Positions 31,335 through 40,936 of a stretch of DNA of 64,000 bases are shown in pieces. The position numbers and the translations under genes were made by a program. The DNA comes from Cyanophora paradoxa (lineage: Eukaryota > Glaucocystophyceae > Cyanophorales > Cyanophoraceae), in contig QPMI01000071.1 of assembly GCA_004431415.1 (NCBI GenBank), positions 1 to 64,000 of the forward strand. The letters are read 5' to 3'. The notes under the pieces are model-generated. The model did not search any database, had not been told where the DNA came from, and worked only from the letters and a program-made list of their open reading frames with translations. Positions within the stretch are counted from its first letter, which is position 1, and every line of letters starts with the position of its first letter.

Positions 31335-31732
31335 GTAAGGCGCGGCCGTTCCACGCGAGCTTCGAGGGACAGCACGTGGCGTACCTCCTGCACAACGGCC
31401 GCACGTGGTACACCGGCGAGACGGCGAACCTGACGCGGCGGTACAAGGAGCACACGCGCGGCACGATCCGCGGATCGTACACCAAAGGCAAAGGGCCCTG
31501 GCGCCTCGTGGCAGTTGCGGCGCCCTTTTCCAACCGCAGCGTCGCGCAAGGCTTCGAGACGACGCTCAAGGGCAAGTCGGGCGGCCAGGCGAAGCGCCTC
31601 GAGGCGATGCGCAAGCTGGCGACCGAGTACTCGGCGCCGGGCGCGCCGATCGCGGTGCACGTCAACCCGGATCTCTCGGATAGCGAAAGCGAGGGCTCTC
31701 CTGCGAGGGCAGACCGTAGGGGCGTCAGCTAG
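31205..31732 (+). CDS. GIY-YIG nuclease-domain protein (175 aa)
   Basis: After an acidic and poly-Ala N-terminus (1-45) comes a GIY-YIG domain: HVAYLL (57-62, first strand), TWYTG (67-71, second strand), NLTRRYKEH (75-83, with the Arg and His), and GFETTLK (117-123), whose Glu118 would bind the metal. Such domains cut DNA; the single-domain size resembles UvrC/SLX1-type and mobile-element nucleases. The C-terminus is acidic (DLSDSESEG). The likely role is repair, recombination or homing of the element, which is an inference. The start was chosen as the first ATG; a longer open frame upstream lacks protein-like composition. The stretch 30931-31204 holds nothing else. Confidence 0.75.
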
Positions 31733-31977
31733 GCCGGGGATCGAGCTCGGCCCGTCCACGGGCTCGCACGCATGGTAGAGCGATCTGATGCTGCACGTAC
31801 CTCGCGATCAACTCGAGCACCTGATCCGCGTTTGCTCGCCTCGCGGGAGGGACCGTGGGCTCCTCGGTGTGCAAGCACGGCGCGCTAAAGTAGGACGCGT
31901 ACCGGGGTACCCCCGAACGCGCTTCGTGCGGCGATCCGAGGCGCTCTGTGCCTCGAAATCAACCAAAGCGCATTCCC

Positions 31978-32687
31978 TTAGGGCGTCAAAGGCTGTCCTT
32001 TCCGCTCAATCGCCTCGGCGCCCAAGTACGAGGGCTCGAAGCGGCGGAACGTGCACCCTCGAGTGCGCGGGTGTTCCTCGTGCGCCATGTTCGAGCTGTT
32101 TCGCGCATTCATGGCCCCGAGGCGAGACGCCGGCCGCGCCCGCGGCGATGCCGAAAGGGATGTCGGCCCCCGCGGCGACCGCGGCGGCGGCGACGACGGC
32201 GGGGCTCCTTCCCGAGCTCTCGTGCCTCTCCTGAGCCCGCCGCCCTCCGCCTTTGGCACCCGCCCGCTCTCTGATCGACTCAACATAGTCCGCCGGCCGC
32301 GGTACGTGAGCACCGCCCGTCCGCGCTGGATCGCCCGCACAAACCTCACGAGCTTGCCGCGTCGCCCTCGCAGGTCGTGATGCCAGCCTACCGCGGGCAC
32401 CCAAGGGCGACGTACGCGTCGACGGCGACCGCGCGCGGCCATCTCGCACGAGCGCCCGCTCCAGAGCTTGCGGTCGGCCAGCAGGCGGCGCACATCGTCC
32501 AGCGCGTTCTCGGAGAGCGCCGTCGCGTCGGCCGCGGTGCGCAGAACATCTTTAAGCCGCGCTGAGGTTCGTCCCGTTGCCCGCGCTTCGATGGCGATCC
32601 GGCGTCGATCGCCGCTTCACCGCGCGCCCCGCAGGCATCGCAGACGGCGCCCTCGCACGACCAAAGGATCATCCCTCCGGGGCACAT
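31978..32687 (-). CDS. Unresolved minus-strand gene, broken or spliced
   Basis: From the ATG at 32687 the product has CEGAVCDAC, a possible zinc pair. In the next frame a clean helical segment follows (LRTAADATALSENALDDVRR, LLADRKLW), and further on KLVRFVRAIQRGRAVLTYRG. Frame changes between them could be short introns or sequence errors; exon ends cannot be fixed. Position 31978 is only the approximate end. No family recognised. The gap 31733-31977 shows nothing. Confidence 0.3.
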
Positions 32688-32719
32688 CGGCGGCGGCTGC
32701 GATTCGTACCCCCGTGCGT

Positions 32720-33445
32720 ACCGTACCCCGCGCAGGAGGTGAGCTCCTCGCCCAACGCATGCGCCGCCCTAGAGAAAACTGACGCGGGTCCGTGACAGTG
32801 CGCGGCGGGGGTAGGCCCGTGTCTCGTTCCTTTGTACCCCCGAGGAACGGTAAGCTTCTTCATGTCGCCTCAATACCTTGTGGTTGTCACGATCGCGAGA
32901 TGACGAGTACAACTCCCATCCCCGCCCGCGCAGATGGAGGAGCCCACCGAGCTCGAGGGGTACGAAGGAAAGAGGACGGAGCCCACCGCCGCCCTCCGCC
33001 ACCCGTACCCCCCTCGGCCGTCACGGAGCGGCGGCGCCTCCGTCTAGGGCGGGGCGGCCGCGGCGCCGCGCGTACCCCCCTCGGCCGTCACGGAGCGGCG
33101 GCGCGTTCGTCTAGGGCGGGGCGGCCGCGGCGCCGCCCGTACCCCCCTCGGCCGTCACGGAGCCGCGGCGTGTTCGTCTAGGGCGGGGCGGCTGCGGCGC
33201 CGCCCGTACCCCCCTCGGCCGTCATGGAGCCGCGGCGTGTTCGTCTAGGGCGGGGCGGCCGCGGCGCCGCGCGTACCCCTCTCGGCCGTCACGGAGCGGC
33301 GTCGATTCCGTCTAGGGCGGGGCGGCCGCGGCGCCGCGCGTACCCCCCTCGGCCGTCACGGAGCGGCGGCGCCTCCGTCTAGGGCGGGGCGGCCGCGGCG
33401 CCGCCCGTACCCCCCTCGGCCGTCACGGAGCGGCGGCGCTTCCGT
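32720..33445. repeat. Repeat locus 5: one B unit, non-AT spacer, seven A units
   Basis: A degenerate B unit (module CCCTAGA-N13-GGTCCGTGACAG at 32768) and a spacer that keeps the flanking words GGTAAGCT and CATCCCCGCCCGCGCAG but has lost the AT-rich core. Seven type-A units (33010-33440) follow with module on the minus strand. It may be a decayed locus. Confidence 0.8.
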
Positions 33446-33696
33446 CTTTATGTTATTTTAATCCTTCTATTTCTAGACGAGTACTCCGTGTATAACTACG
33501 TGTGCCGTAGTACCGTAGGGCTTCCCGTGATCACAGTGCACACGCGCGCGCGGCCGCGATGCGGCCCGTGGAGGCTTCGAATTCGCATGCGGCGGTAGCT
33601 GAGGCAAACCACGAGCCCTCCGTGACAAGTCTCCTTTCGCGCGTGCACTTCAAAATTCGGTAAAACCATCGATATCAAATAATGAACTATCTATAA
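33446..33696. other. 3' flank of the primase-helicase gene
   Basis: AT-richer non-coding DNA, TTTATGTTATTTTAATCC at 33446. It includes a half-module CCTCCGTGACAA near 33619 and probably holds the 3' end of the minus-strand primase-helicase transcript. Confidence 0.35.
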
Positions 33697-36600
33697 CTAG
33701 ATCTGCATCGCGTCGGCTTCGGTTCCGGGGGCGGGAATGCAATCCGGAGCGGGGGGCGCGGTGACCGCTTCGAATTCGGGGATGGGAGCCGGCGCCGGTG
33801 CCGGCGCGGGCGGCGGGGCGGGGCCATCGAGGCCCCCGCCCAACCAGTCGATCTCCAGGTAAATACTCGGGAAAAAGTGCCCGTGAAGGCGCTTCTCCTT
33901 TCCGTCGATTTTTACGCGCTGCTGGGATCCCTTGTACGTGTTGGAGCGGAGGACGCGAGGGGCCCGCGGCCCGAGTCCCTCCTCGAGCGCGTCCAAGAGT
34001 TCCGTCGCCAGCGGGCTGTGGTCCTTGCCGAGGGCGCGCCCGTCGGCGAGGACGATGTGCTTGTTCGCGTCGGCCATCGCGGAAAAGCTCACCCACGCGC
34101 CGCCGACCCGCACGTGCTCGACCTTGCATGCCTCGGCGTGCTCTCCGCGCGCGCAGCCCGTCTCGGGCCCGCAGAGGGGCCGGATTTCGACTTCTTGCTC
34201 CATCATCTCCCAGAAACCGCCATTCTTGCGATCGGGCCCGGCGATGCACGCCTCGACCGCGCGCATCATTGAAACGACGCAGGCGATGCGGTGCTCCTCG
34301 CGCCGGTCGATGCCCGTCGGCGTGTAGCGCGGATCTCCCTGCAAACCGCGGCCCGCGATCTCGGCGATCGACGGCGTGTCCAACGGCGCACCGATTCGAC
34401 GGAGAAAGTCCTCCGGAATGGTGAGAGCGGCCGCCAGTTTGGACTTGGACACGCACTCCAGGAACCGACGGGCGCCCTCGGCCGTCGAGTAGTCGAGGGC
34501 GGCGTACTGGGGCACGTATTCGCTGCCCTCGGCCGGGCCCGGAATGGCCGTCCAGTAGAGGAGATCTTTGATTTCGTCTTCCGTATCGGGTGCCCAGAGA
34601 GGGTGCGCGATCTGGCGCAGCTGCTGTGGGACGAGGGCGGAAGGATGAAGGTCGGGGACTTTTCCGCCGCCCCTCATGCATCGCAAGGCCGCCGCAACGG
34701 CCGAATTGGCCGAGAGGTACGCGCGCACGTCGGACTCGTACTGCTCGCTCGTGTCGGGGCTGCCGTTGCGAGTCTGGGGCTTCAGGGCGACGGCGAGGCG
34801 GGCGGCGTCGGCCACGTTTCCGGGCGGGTTGATGCGAAACTCGACAGGGGAGCCGTCGGGGGCCTTGCCCCGCGCGATACACGGGCTCGCCACCTTTACG
34901 AGTTTTCCGCCGAGTGATTCGATCGCGTAGGCGACGGCGCTCCGGTACACACGGTACAGGCAGGAATCCAGGCGCCGAGAGAGAGTGGCGCGGTCCTCTG
35001 CGGTCCGAGCCTTTTTCGACGGCCTCTCTTCGCCTTCGGACCCTTTTCCACCGTCTTCGTCGGTGTCGGAAGCCGCCATCTTGATCGCTTCAGATTCGGC
35101 ATCTTCGAGGGCCTCCTCCTCGGGGCGGCGCTCGGAGGGGAGCCTTTTAGAACCGCTGGCGAGAGAGGCCTCGAACTCCTCGACAACGGCTTTGATCGCG
35201 CCGTCCGAGGCTCCCGTGTCGCCGCGAAGGGCGAGCGCCCTCGCCAGAAGAGGGCCTTCGACGATCTTTAGGTCGACGAGGGCGGGGCTCGCGGCGAGGC
35301 GGGCGAGTCCCGCCGCCTTGACATCGTCGATCGAACCGAAGGCGATGGTCGGCAGGTGAAAATTGAAGGGGTGGAGCGGATGGAGCGGGTGCAACTCGGG
35401 GACGCCGAGCGTTGCCAAGATCATCTCCGTGCTCTTCTTCACCCTCGTGAAGGGATTGCAGGCGGACCCGGACGAGTTCGAAGCGACGTTATCGATGTCG
35501 CACTTGGCCTCGCGCGCCGCGTACGTGGGCTCGTCGACCTGGGTGAGGTAGATGCCGAGGCGCGCGCGCCTACGCATCGACTCGATTGTCTTGCTGGCCA
35601 TAAAGTCCTCCGGAGTTGTCGCGTAGAGCGGCTGCCCAAGCGTCATCGAGACCTGAGCCTTGTTTAAAACCGCCTGGATGGCCGACTCGTACTCCTCGGT
35701 CGCATCATCCTGCGATATGCCGAACTCTTCGCCGAGAGAATTACCGCTCCCATTTCGATCGTCGCCGGACTTGGAGACGAAACGCACAAAATCCCCGTGG
35801 AAGCGGCAGTCGAAGGAGATGCCGGGGGTGGTAGCCAACAAATTCGGGGCGTACTCTTGAGATTTGTAGACGGCGTCCCCGGTCCGTCCCACCTCGGCCA
35901 CCAAGGATTTGAATTCTTTCGCATCCAACGACACCCGTTCGAGGAGGTCCCCGTGGTTCGCGATGTAGACGCGCTGCGCGCCGAGATGGCACATCAACTT
36001 CTCCACGAGCATCCGATCGGGCCAGGTGTGATGCGCATTCCGCTCGGCGGTCACGTTTGCGTACACCATGGCGAGCAGGCGCTCCTCCTCAACATATTCG
36101 CGCCATCGCCGTTCGAAAGACTCGTCGTCCTCGTTGCGCTCGCGCTGAAAAAGGTCGGAGCGACCCTTTTCCAACTCGGCCAGGCGTCCCGCCCAGGCGG
36201 ACGAAAAGATGGCGTTCGGGTCCACGGGAAGGGTGGCCTCCTTGTCCGCGTCCGAGAAACGCTGGCAGTACATGTTGAGACGTACGTGGTTCGCCGAAGG
36301 AAGCTCTTCCAGATGCCGCACGCGGTTGTTCGCCTGGACCTCGCGATCCGTCCCTCCAGTCCGCCCAGCGTCCGTCATGAGCCTGAACTTGGGCCGGAAC
36401 ACGTGCCCGTCGAAGCCGACTTGAACGACGTAGTTGGCCATGATCACATCCTTCGTATTCCATTTCTCGGCGTCGTTCAGGTCGCGTCGCCGCTCGGCGG
36501 GGCAGTCGGCGAAGCCCAAAAGGACCCGCTTTTCGGTAAATTGCGGGTTCAACGCGGCCATAACGGCGAAGTTCCGGAACATGTGCTGCTTGTCGGCGTG

Positions 36601-39600
36601 CAGGTTTGACGTTCGTATCACCGGTCGTCCCTTTGCGCTCTTTGTAGCCGGTTTCGGAAGGCATGCCGCGGAGAAGAAGGGGCTCCAGGCGATGGGCACG
36701 ACAACGTGGACCTCTTCGCGGTAGCGAGCGAGGGACTCGGGGCTCGAGAGTTGGAAGACGACCATCGTCTCGCCGGGCGGTACCTGGGACGCGAGAACTT
36801 CGAGGTGCCAAGGCTGCAAATCCTGGCACATCGCGATGACCGACTTGCTCCGTCGCATCGCACGGAGGAGTCTCTTCCACGATTTCTTCCGGATGCCGTT
36901 GAACGTCTCGGAGCTCGAAAAGCGACCGAGCAAGCAGTTAAGCTCGTCCGCAATGAGAATCCCGCGCCGCGAGTCGATGTTCTTGACGTTTTCAGCCTTG
37001 TGAAAGCTCTCCGCGCACACGACGATGCGATCGTGCATCAATCGCTTTTTCTTGTCCCGTCTGCTCTTCTCCTTGGCATTTCCGGCACCGTCCCGGTAAC
37101 CTCGGAAGCGCTGCGCGTGAAGGGGGCTGTTCTCGTCAACCTCGCCTTGCGCGCGTCCGTTTGCGATGTACGTAGCGTAGCGAGCCGTGGGCTCGGAGGC
37201 CGTGGCCGTCGATAAGAGTTGCGATTCGAGATAGTTGAGAAGTCCGTTCGGGTTGTCGGCGAGCACGGCGCGCGTCTTCTGCGCGCCGCATCCGGCTGCA
37301 ATCGCGATGGTGTGGGGAAGGGCCACCTTGGGGTCCGTTGAGGAGCGCAGCCGGGTCACCATCACGCCGTCGCCGAGGTGGGGAAGATCGTCGATCATGA
37401 TGACCTTGTAATTGCACGACGGGTGTAGATGCCGCGGTCTTGTCGCCTCCGGGATGAGGGGCTGGTCGATCGGGTGGCGAAAGATCCTGGGCGAGGCGGG
37501 CGCCACTGCGGGCGACGCGAAGGAGAGGTCGGGACGCGCGTCGGCCGAGTGACTGAGCATTGGCTCCAGAACGTTGGTTCGAATGGCATCCGAGACGGCC
37601 ATCAGCTGGTCTTTGACCGGGTTTTGAAAGAAAATGCTCCGCTTGAGCTCCATGCCACACGCTCCGGCCATGAAGCGGGCCGGACCTGACCCGACTTGGC
37701 GACGGAGATAAAGTGCGTCGTCGAACTTTGTAAACGCGGCCCGCAACGCGGCCGCGTCCACGCGAGAGAGGGACGCGTTGCACGTCTCCGTCTGATCTTG
37801 ACCGTTCAAGCTCTTGTAGCGGCACTTTACCCAGACTTTTCCGTCGAGAAGGCTGACGCAGGCCATGTGGTTCGTCTCGTCCTTCGAGCCGTAGTAGACG
37901 GCAATGACGAGGCGGTTTACCTTGGCCTCGAGCACCTCCCAGTACGGATGGATGACGTCGCGTTCCTCGGCGGGCGTTGCGCCGACGGCGTCGAGGCTCC
38001 GAGCGAGCTTGGGAAGCGGCGGAAGGTCGGACTCGTACACGCACGAGTGGAGCATGGCGTTGAGGGTTTCGAAGAAATTCTTCTCGAGCTCCACAATCTT
38101 TTCGCCCGGACCCCCGTATGCCGTCGTGGTGAAGTGGATCGCGTGGTTCAGCTCGCACTGAGAGCTCATACAACGGACGCTCGCCCGAAACACGCCAGGC
38201 ATGCCGTTTCCGCAAACGGTGACGAGGGCGCGGTTGGTCTTATGGTGGAGACCGTACGGACACTCGCCCTGCAACGCGTTGAGGGGATTCGGAACGGTCA
38301 CAAAGTTGAAGTAATTGATGGTTCGGCCGCTGTTGCACGTCTTGGCGTTGCGGCTCGTAAACGTAAGCGCCCGATGGCCGTCCGGGAAGAGCTTTTCGCA
38401 CACGCGAAACGCGACATCGAATGCCTCTTTGCACTCCGACGAGCCGCCGCCGACGTCGCTCCCAGCAATTGTAATCGACGGCACCGGTAGCGCGCTCGGT
38501 GGCTGGCCGTGGGAAGACTCGCCGACGCTCGGGATGGGATGGATTCGCTCGTAGTTCGCTGCGATATAGTCGTGAAGGCGACGGAGGTGCCCCGAGAACG
38601 CCTCGATCGCCCGTGGGTCGGGCGCCTCGCGAGGGATGGGAACATCGAGGAAATCTTTGTTGGGGTCGAGCGGTGGGTAGATCATCGCACAGTACGAGTT
38701 GCTCTTCGGGTTTCGCGCGTCCGGAAGGCGTAGACCTTGGCCGCGGCTCCAAACTCCCTCGTCGACATGACGCGAGATGCAGGCGATCTTCTCCTCGGAG
38801 AGCACCTTGAAAACCCGCGAGAACCGCGCCGAGATCTCGTTGCGAAGGCTAGACGCGCCCTCCGGATTGTCCAGACGAAGGCAAAAATGCTCAAAGTCGT
38901 CGTGAAAGACATGGGCCCCGCGGAAGCCCAGGACGACGAAGGGCTTACGGTCGGGACCGAAAGTCTTTGCGATCTCGACGGCGCACTCGACCACACGCTC
39001 CAGCGCGGCGCTACCGCGGATGTACTCGGCGTACGTGCGGCATTTGTCAAAGTGCTCCTTAAGGGACTTGAGCGCCGCGCCGTCGCCCATCCGGTGCGCG
39101 CTGCTCGACGATTTGAGAAGCTTCTCGCGTCCAGCGCACGCCTCGCTCAGGTCGGCGTCCACATCCACATAGGCGCGGCTGTACACGACGGTTTCGCGAC
39201 CGCCCGACGCCGCGATCACCTTGTAGTCGAAGGTGGACTTGAGGAACTTGCCGCGAAAATCATCTGCCTCCAGACGACGAGCGGAATGGAAGGCGAATTT
39301 TGGGCCAATGTACGGATTGTGGGGATTGTTTCCGACGGGCTTGACGAAGGCCTCGATTGTCGGCGGGGGAGAGGGCCAGGGCGGCTCGGCGCGCTCGGAG
39401 CCGGCGGCCTCTGGTGCGGCGAGCTCGAGCATGCGCGTGCCCGCGACGCACGCGTCCGCCATCTCGACATCGACGTCGCGATCGGCCGTCGAGATCGCCT
39501 TGGCCCCCGCCGCGGCCTCGCGATCGTGGTTCGCCGGCAACACCTCCATGCTCTTCGTTTGCGATATCGATATCGATTGTGCGCCGATTTCAGCGCCCCG

Positions 39601-39669
39601 TTCGCCTTTTCCAGCAGCAGGCGAGGGCGGAAGAATCGCACGAATTCGTGCGTCCGTCTCGACACTCAT
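33697..39669 (-). CDS. Primase (PrimPol/UL52-like) - OBP-type helicase, about 1990 aa, intact
   Basis: Single uninterrupted frame; the ATG at 39669 was chosen because it follows the TATA box. Primase domain: YVDVDADL (167-174, catalytic Asp pair), HVDEGVW...LRLP...NPKSN (301-324, third Asp and nucleotide-binding Lys). Zinc motif of PrimPol type: C470, H475 or H476, C500, C505 (GECPYGLHH...VRCMSSQC). Helicase: AGCGAQKT (792-799, motif I, with Gln where Gly is usual), LIADEL (905-910, motif II), SKSVIAMCQDL (motif III), WNTKDVIMANYVVQVGFDG (motif V) and QANNRVRHLEE (motif VI), the order seen in herpesvirus UL9-type origin-binding proteins. The last roughly 700 residues are unassigned. It likely primes and unwinds the element's own DNA in the nucleus. 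Intronless, unlike the AAA+ and recombinase genes. Confidence 0.82.
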   Translation of the reverse strand: MSVETDARIRAILPPSPAAGKGERGAEIGAQSISISQTKSMEVLPANHDREAAAGAKAISTADRDVDVEMADACVAGTRMLELAAPEAAGSERAEPPWPSPPPTIEAFVKPVGNNPHNPYIGPKFAFHSARRLEADDFRGKFLKSTFDYKVIAASGGRETVVYSRAYVDVDADLSEACAGREKLLKSSSSAHRMGDGAALKSLKEHFDKCRTYAEYIRGSAALERVVECAVEIAKTFGPDRKPFVVLGFRGAHVFHDDFEHFCLRLDNPEGASSLRNEISARFSRVFKVLSEEKIACISRHVDEGVWSRGQGLRLPDARNPKSNSYCAMIYPPLDPNKDFLDVPIPREAPDPRAIEAFSGHLRRLHDYIAANYERIHPIPSVGESSHGQPPSALPVPSITIAGSDVGGGSSECKEAFDVAFRVCEKLFPDGHRALTFTSRNAKTCNSGRTINYFNFVTVPNPLNALQGECPYGLHHKTNRALVTVCGNGMPGVFRASVRCMSSQCELNHAIHFTTTAYGGPGEKIVELEKNFFETLNAMLHSCVYESDLPPLPKLARSLDAVGATPAEERDVIHPYWEVLEAKVNRLVIAVYYGSKDETNHMACVSLLDGKVWVKCRYKSLNGQDQTETCNASLSRVDAAALRAAFTKFDDALYLRRQVGSGPARFMAGACGMELKRSIFFQNPVKDQLMAVSDAIRTNVLEPMLSHSADARPDLSFASPAVAPASPRIFRHPIDQPLIPEATRPRHLHPSCNYKVIMIDDLPHLGDGVMVTRLRSSTDPKVALPHTIAIAAGCGAQKTRAVLADNPNGLLNYLESQLLSTATASEPTARYATYIANGRAQGEVDENSPLHAQRFRGYRDGAGNAKEKSRRDKKKRLMHDRIVVCAESFHKAENVKNIDSRRGILIADELNCLLGRFSSSETFNGIRKKSWKRLLRAMRRSKSVIAMCQDLQPWHLEVLASQVPPGETMVVFQLSSPESLARYREEVHVVVPIAWSPFFSAACLPKPATKSAKGRPVIRTSNLHADKQHMFRNFAVMAALNPQFTEKRVLLGFADCPAERRRDLNDAEKWNTKDVIMANYVVQVGFDGHVFRPKFRLMTDAGRTGGTDREVQANNRVRHLEELPSANHVRLNMYCQRFSDADKEATLPVDPNAIFSSAWAGRLAELEKGRSDLFQRERNEDDESFERRWREYVEEERLLAMVYANVTAERNAHHTWPDRMLVEKLMCHLGAQRVYIANHGDLLERVSLDAKEFKSLVAEVGRTGDAVYKSQEYAPNLLATTPGISFDCRFHGDFVRFVSKSGDDRNGSGNSLGEEFGISQDDATEEYESAIQAVLNKAQVSMTLGQPLYATTPEDFMASKTIESMRRRARLGIYLTQVDEPTYAAREAKCDIDNVASNSSGSACNPFTRVKKSTEMILATLGVPELHPLHPLHPFNFHLPTIAFGSIDDVKAAGLARLAASPALVDLKIVEGPLLARALALRGDTGASDGAIKAVVEEFEASLASGSKRLPSERRPEEEALEDAESEAIKMAASDTDEDGGKGSEGEERPSKKARTAEDRATLSRRLDSCLYRVYRSAVAYAIESLGGKLVKVASPCIARGKAPDGSPVEFRINPPGNVADAARLAVALKPQTRNGSPDTSEQYESDVRAYLSANSAVAAALRCMRGGGKVPDLHPSALVPQQLRQIAHPLWAPDTEDEIKDLLYWTAIPGPAEGSEYVPQYAALDYSTAEGARRFLECVSKSKLAAALTIPEDFLRRIGAPLDTPSIAEIAGRGLQGDPRYTPTGIDRREEHRIACVVSMMRAVEACIAGPDRKNGGFWEMMEQEVEIRPLCGPETGCARGEHAEACKVEHVRVGGAWVSFSAMADANKHIVLADGRALGKDHSPLATELLDALEEGLGPRAPRVLRSNTYKGSQQRVKIDGKEKRLHGHFFPSIYLEIDWLGGGLDGPAPPPAPAPAPAPIPEFEAVTAPPAPDCIPAPGTEADAMQI

Positions 39670-39733
39670 GTCCGAGGGCCGGGTACCGTCGACGTCCGGG
39701 GCCCGGACCTTCACGGCACGCCCCGGGCCCGTC

Positions 39734-39748
39734 TCCTTATATATGTGC
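39734..39748. promoter_or_regulatory. Shared bidirectional TATA element, copy 2
   Basis: TTATATATG, identical to 5538-5552. It lies about 70 bp upstream of the primase ATG (39669, minus) and about 40 bp upstream of the zinc protein ATG (39783, plus). Confidence 0.6.
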
Positions 39749-39782
39749 CGGCCCCTCCCGGCACGTGCACGGCCCCACGGCC

Positions 39783-40223
39783 ATGACCATGGCCATGGCC
39801 CCTCCTCGAGCTCCCGAGCCCCGCGTCGGGGATCGCGTCCCCCGGCCCCTCCCCGCCCCCGCCCGGACCTGCCGGGCCTGCGGCGGAGCCGCTCCTCTCG
39901 TCCGCCGCAGTGCACTCTGCTGCGCCTGCCGAGCGCGGTACGAGCGCGAGCGCAGGAGGGCCGTGCGCGTGACCGCGGGGGGCCCCTGCCCCGCGGCCAG
40001 CGACGTCGACCCCCGCGTCGGACGCGTGCGCCGCATCTGCAAGCGATCCGACGGGCTCGTCGTCGCCTACTGCGGCCGCTGCCGAATCGTCTTACCCCTC
40101 CAGTCCTTCCAGATGGCGACTGAGGGCAGGTTTTACAAGCGGTGCCCAACGTGTCGGCGCGAGGACGATCGAGCTAGAGCGGCGAGGCTGAGGGGGCGCG
40201 CCGTCTTGGAGAAAATTGCATAA
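39783..40223 (+). CDS. Cys-rich zinc-ribbon-like protein (146 aa)
   Basis: Complete in this copy, starting at the first of three closely spaced ATGs (MTMAMAPP). Four Cys pairs are visible: CRAC (about 29-32), CCAC (about 46-49), YCGRC (about 95-99) and RCPTC (about 119-123), with basic stretches between, so it probably folds around two zinc ions. It resembles small zinc-ribbon or HNH-like stub proteins, but no catalytic HNH motif is seen. A DNA- or RNA-binding role is a guess. Divergent from the primase-helicase and immediately upstream of the RING-like gene; the stop codon overlaps the latter's TATA box. Confidence 0.6.
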   Translation: MTMAMAPPRAPEPRVGDRVPRPLPAPARTCRACGGAAPLVRRSALCCACRARYERERRRAVRVTAGGPCPAASDVDPRVGRVRRICKRSDGLVVAYCGRCRIVLPLQSFQMATEGRFYKRCPTCRREDDRARAARLRGRAVLEKIA

Positions 40224-40265
40224 ATAGATGCGAAACGCGGGAGCATTCGAGGTACCCACTGGGCC

Positions 40266-40936
40266 ATGACGCTCGAGCTCGTCCCGTACGACCCCAAGTG
40301 GGGCGCTGCCCGCTGCTGGCTCGCCGTCGAGCCCGAAGAGGATTCGAGCGTGCGGTACGAGGCGGTTGAGCAGCCGCTCGATGGGGACCCGGCGAGGGAT
40401 TTTCGCGCACGTCGTCAGCACGAACAGTTTGCGACGCTTTGCTTTGTGGCGTGGCGGTGCTTTCGCAATCGTTTCCGCGAGCCTCCTCGGGGAATCTGCG
40501 TTCCGGACGAGTGTCCCGTCTGTCTGGACCGCCTCTTGCGGCCCGTCGCCCTCTCCTGCGGACACGTAATGGATTTCCACTGCCTCGTACGCGTGCATCA
40601 CGCCACGTGCCCCTCTGCCGCGCCGCGGTCGAGCCAGACGGGATCTACGCGCTGACCGACGAGCACCGTCGCCGGGCGGCCTCGGAGGAGGGTTACGTCC
40701 AGCGGCTTCGCGAGGCCGCCTCGCCCGACGGCGATCTCGGCTGGATGGCCGATCGGATCCGGCGAAGGCTCGCGGACCCGTCTTGGATGGCGTGGGACTC
40801 GGCCGAAGAGCGCGAGAGGAAGGCGCGCCTGCAATTGTACAGAAACTGCGGCGCGTCGAGGGCTGCGGCCGGTATCGATGCTCCATTTTCGCAGAGAGCC
40901 TCGGCCGTGGCGGTCGGCGGCGCATGCGCAGGCTGA
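40266..40936 (+). pseudogene. RING-finger-like protein, copy 2, one-base frameshift
   Basis: Identical to 6066-6737 except that a run of five Cs near 40610 has four (TGCCCCTCTG), which breaks the frame inside the last Cys pair of the finger. Bases on both sides are unchanged. A homopolymer consensus error is likely. Confidence 0.65.

Noticed and set aside
39670-40149. An extra 160 codons at the N-terminus of the primase-helicase
   Set aside because: They lie upstream of the TATA box and overlap the divergent zinc protein gene; composition is Arg/Gly-rich shadow.
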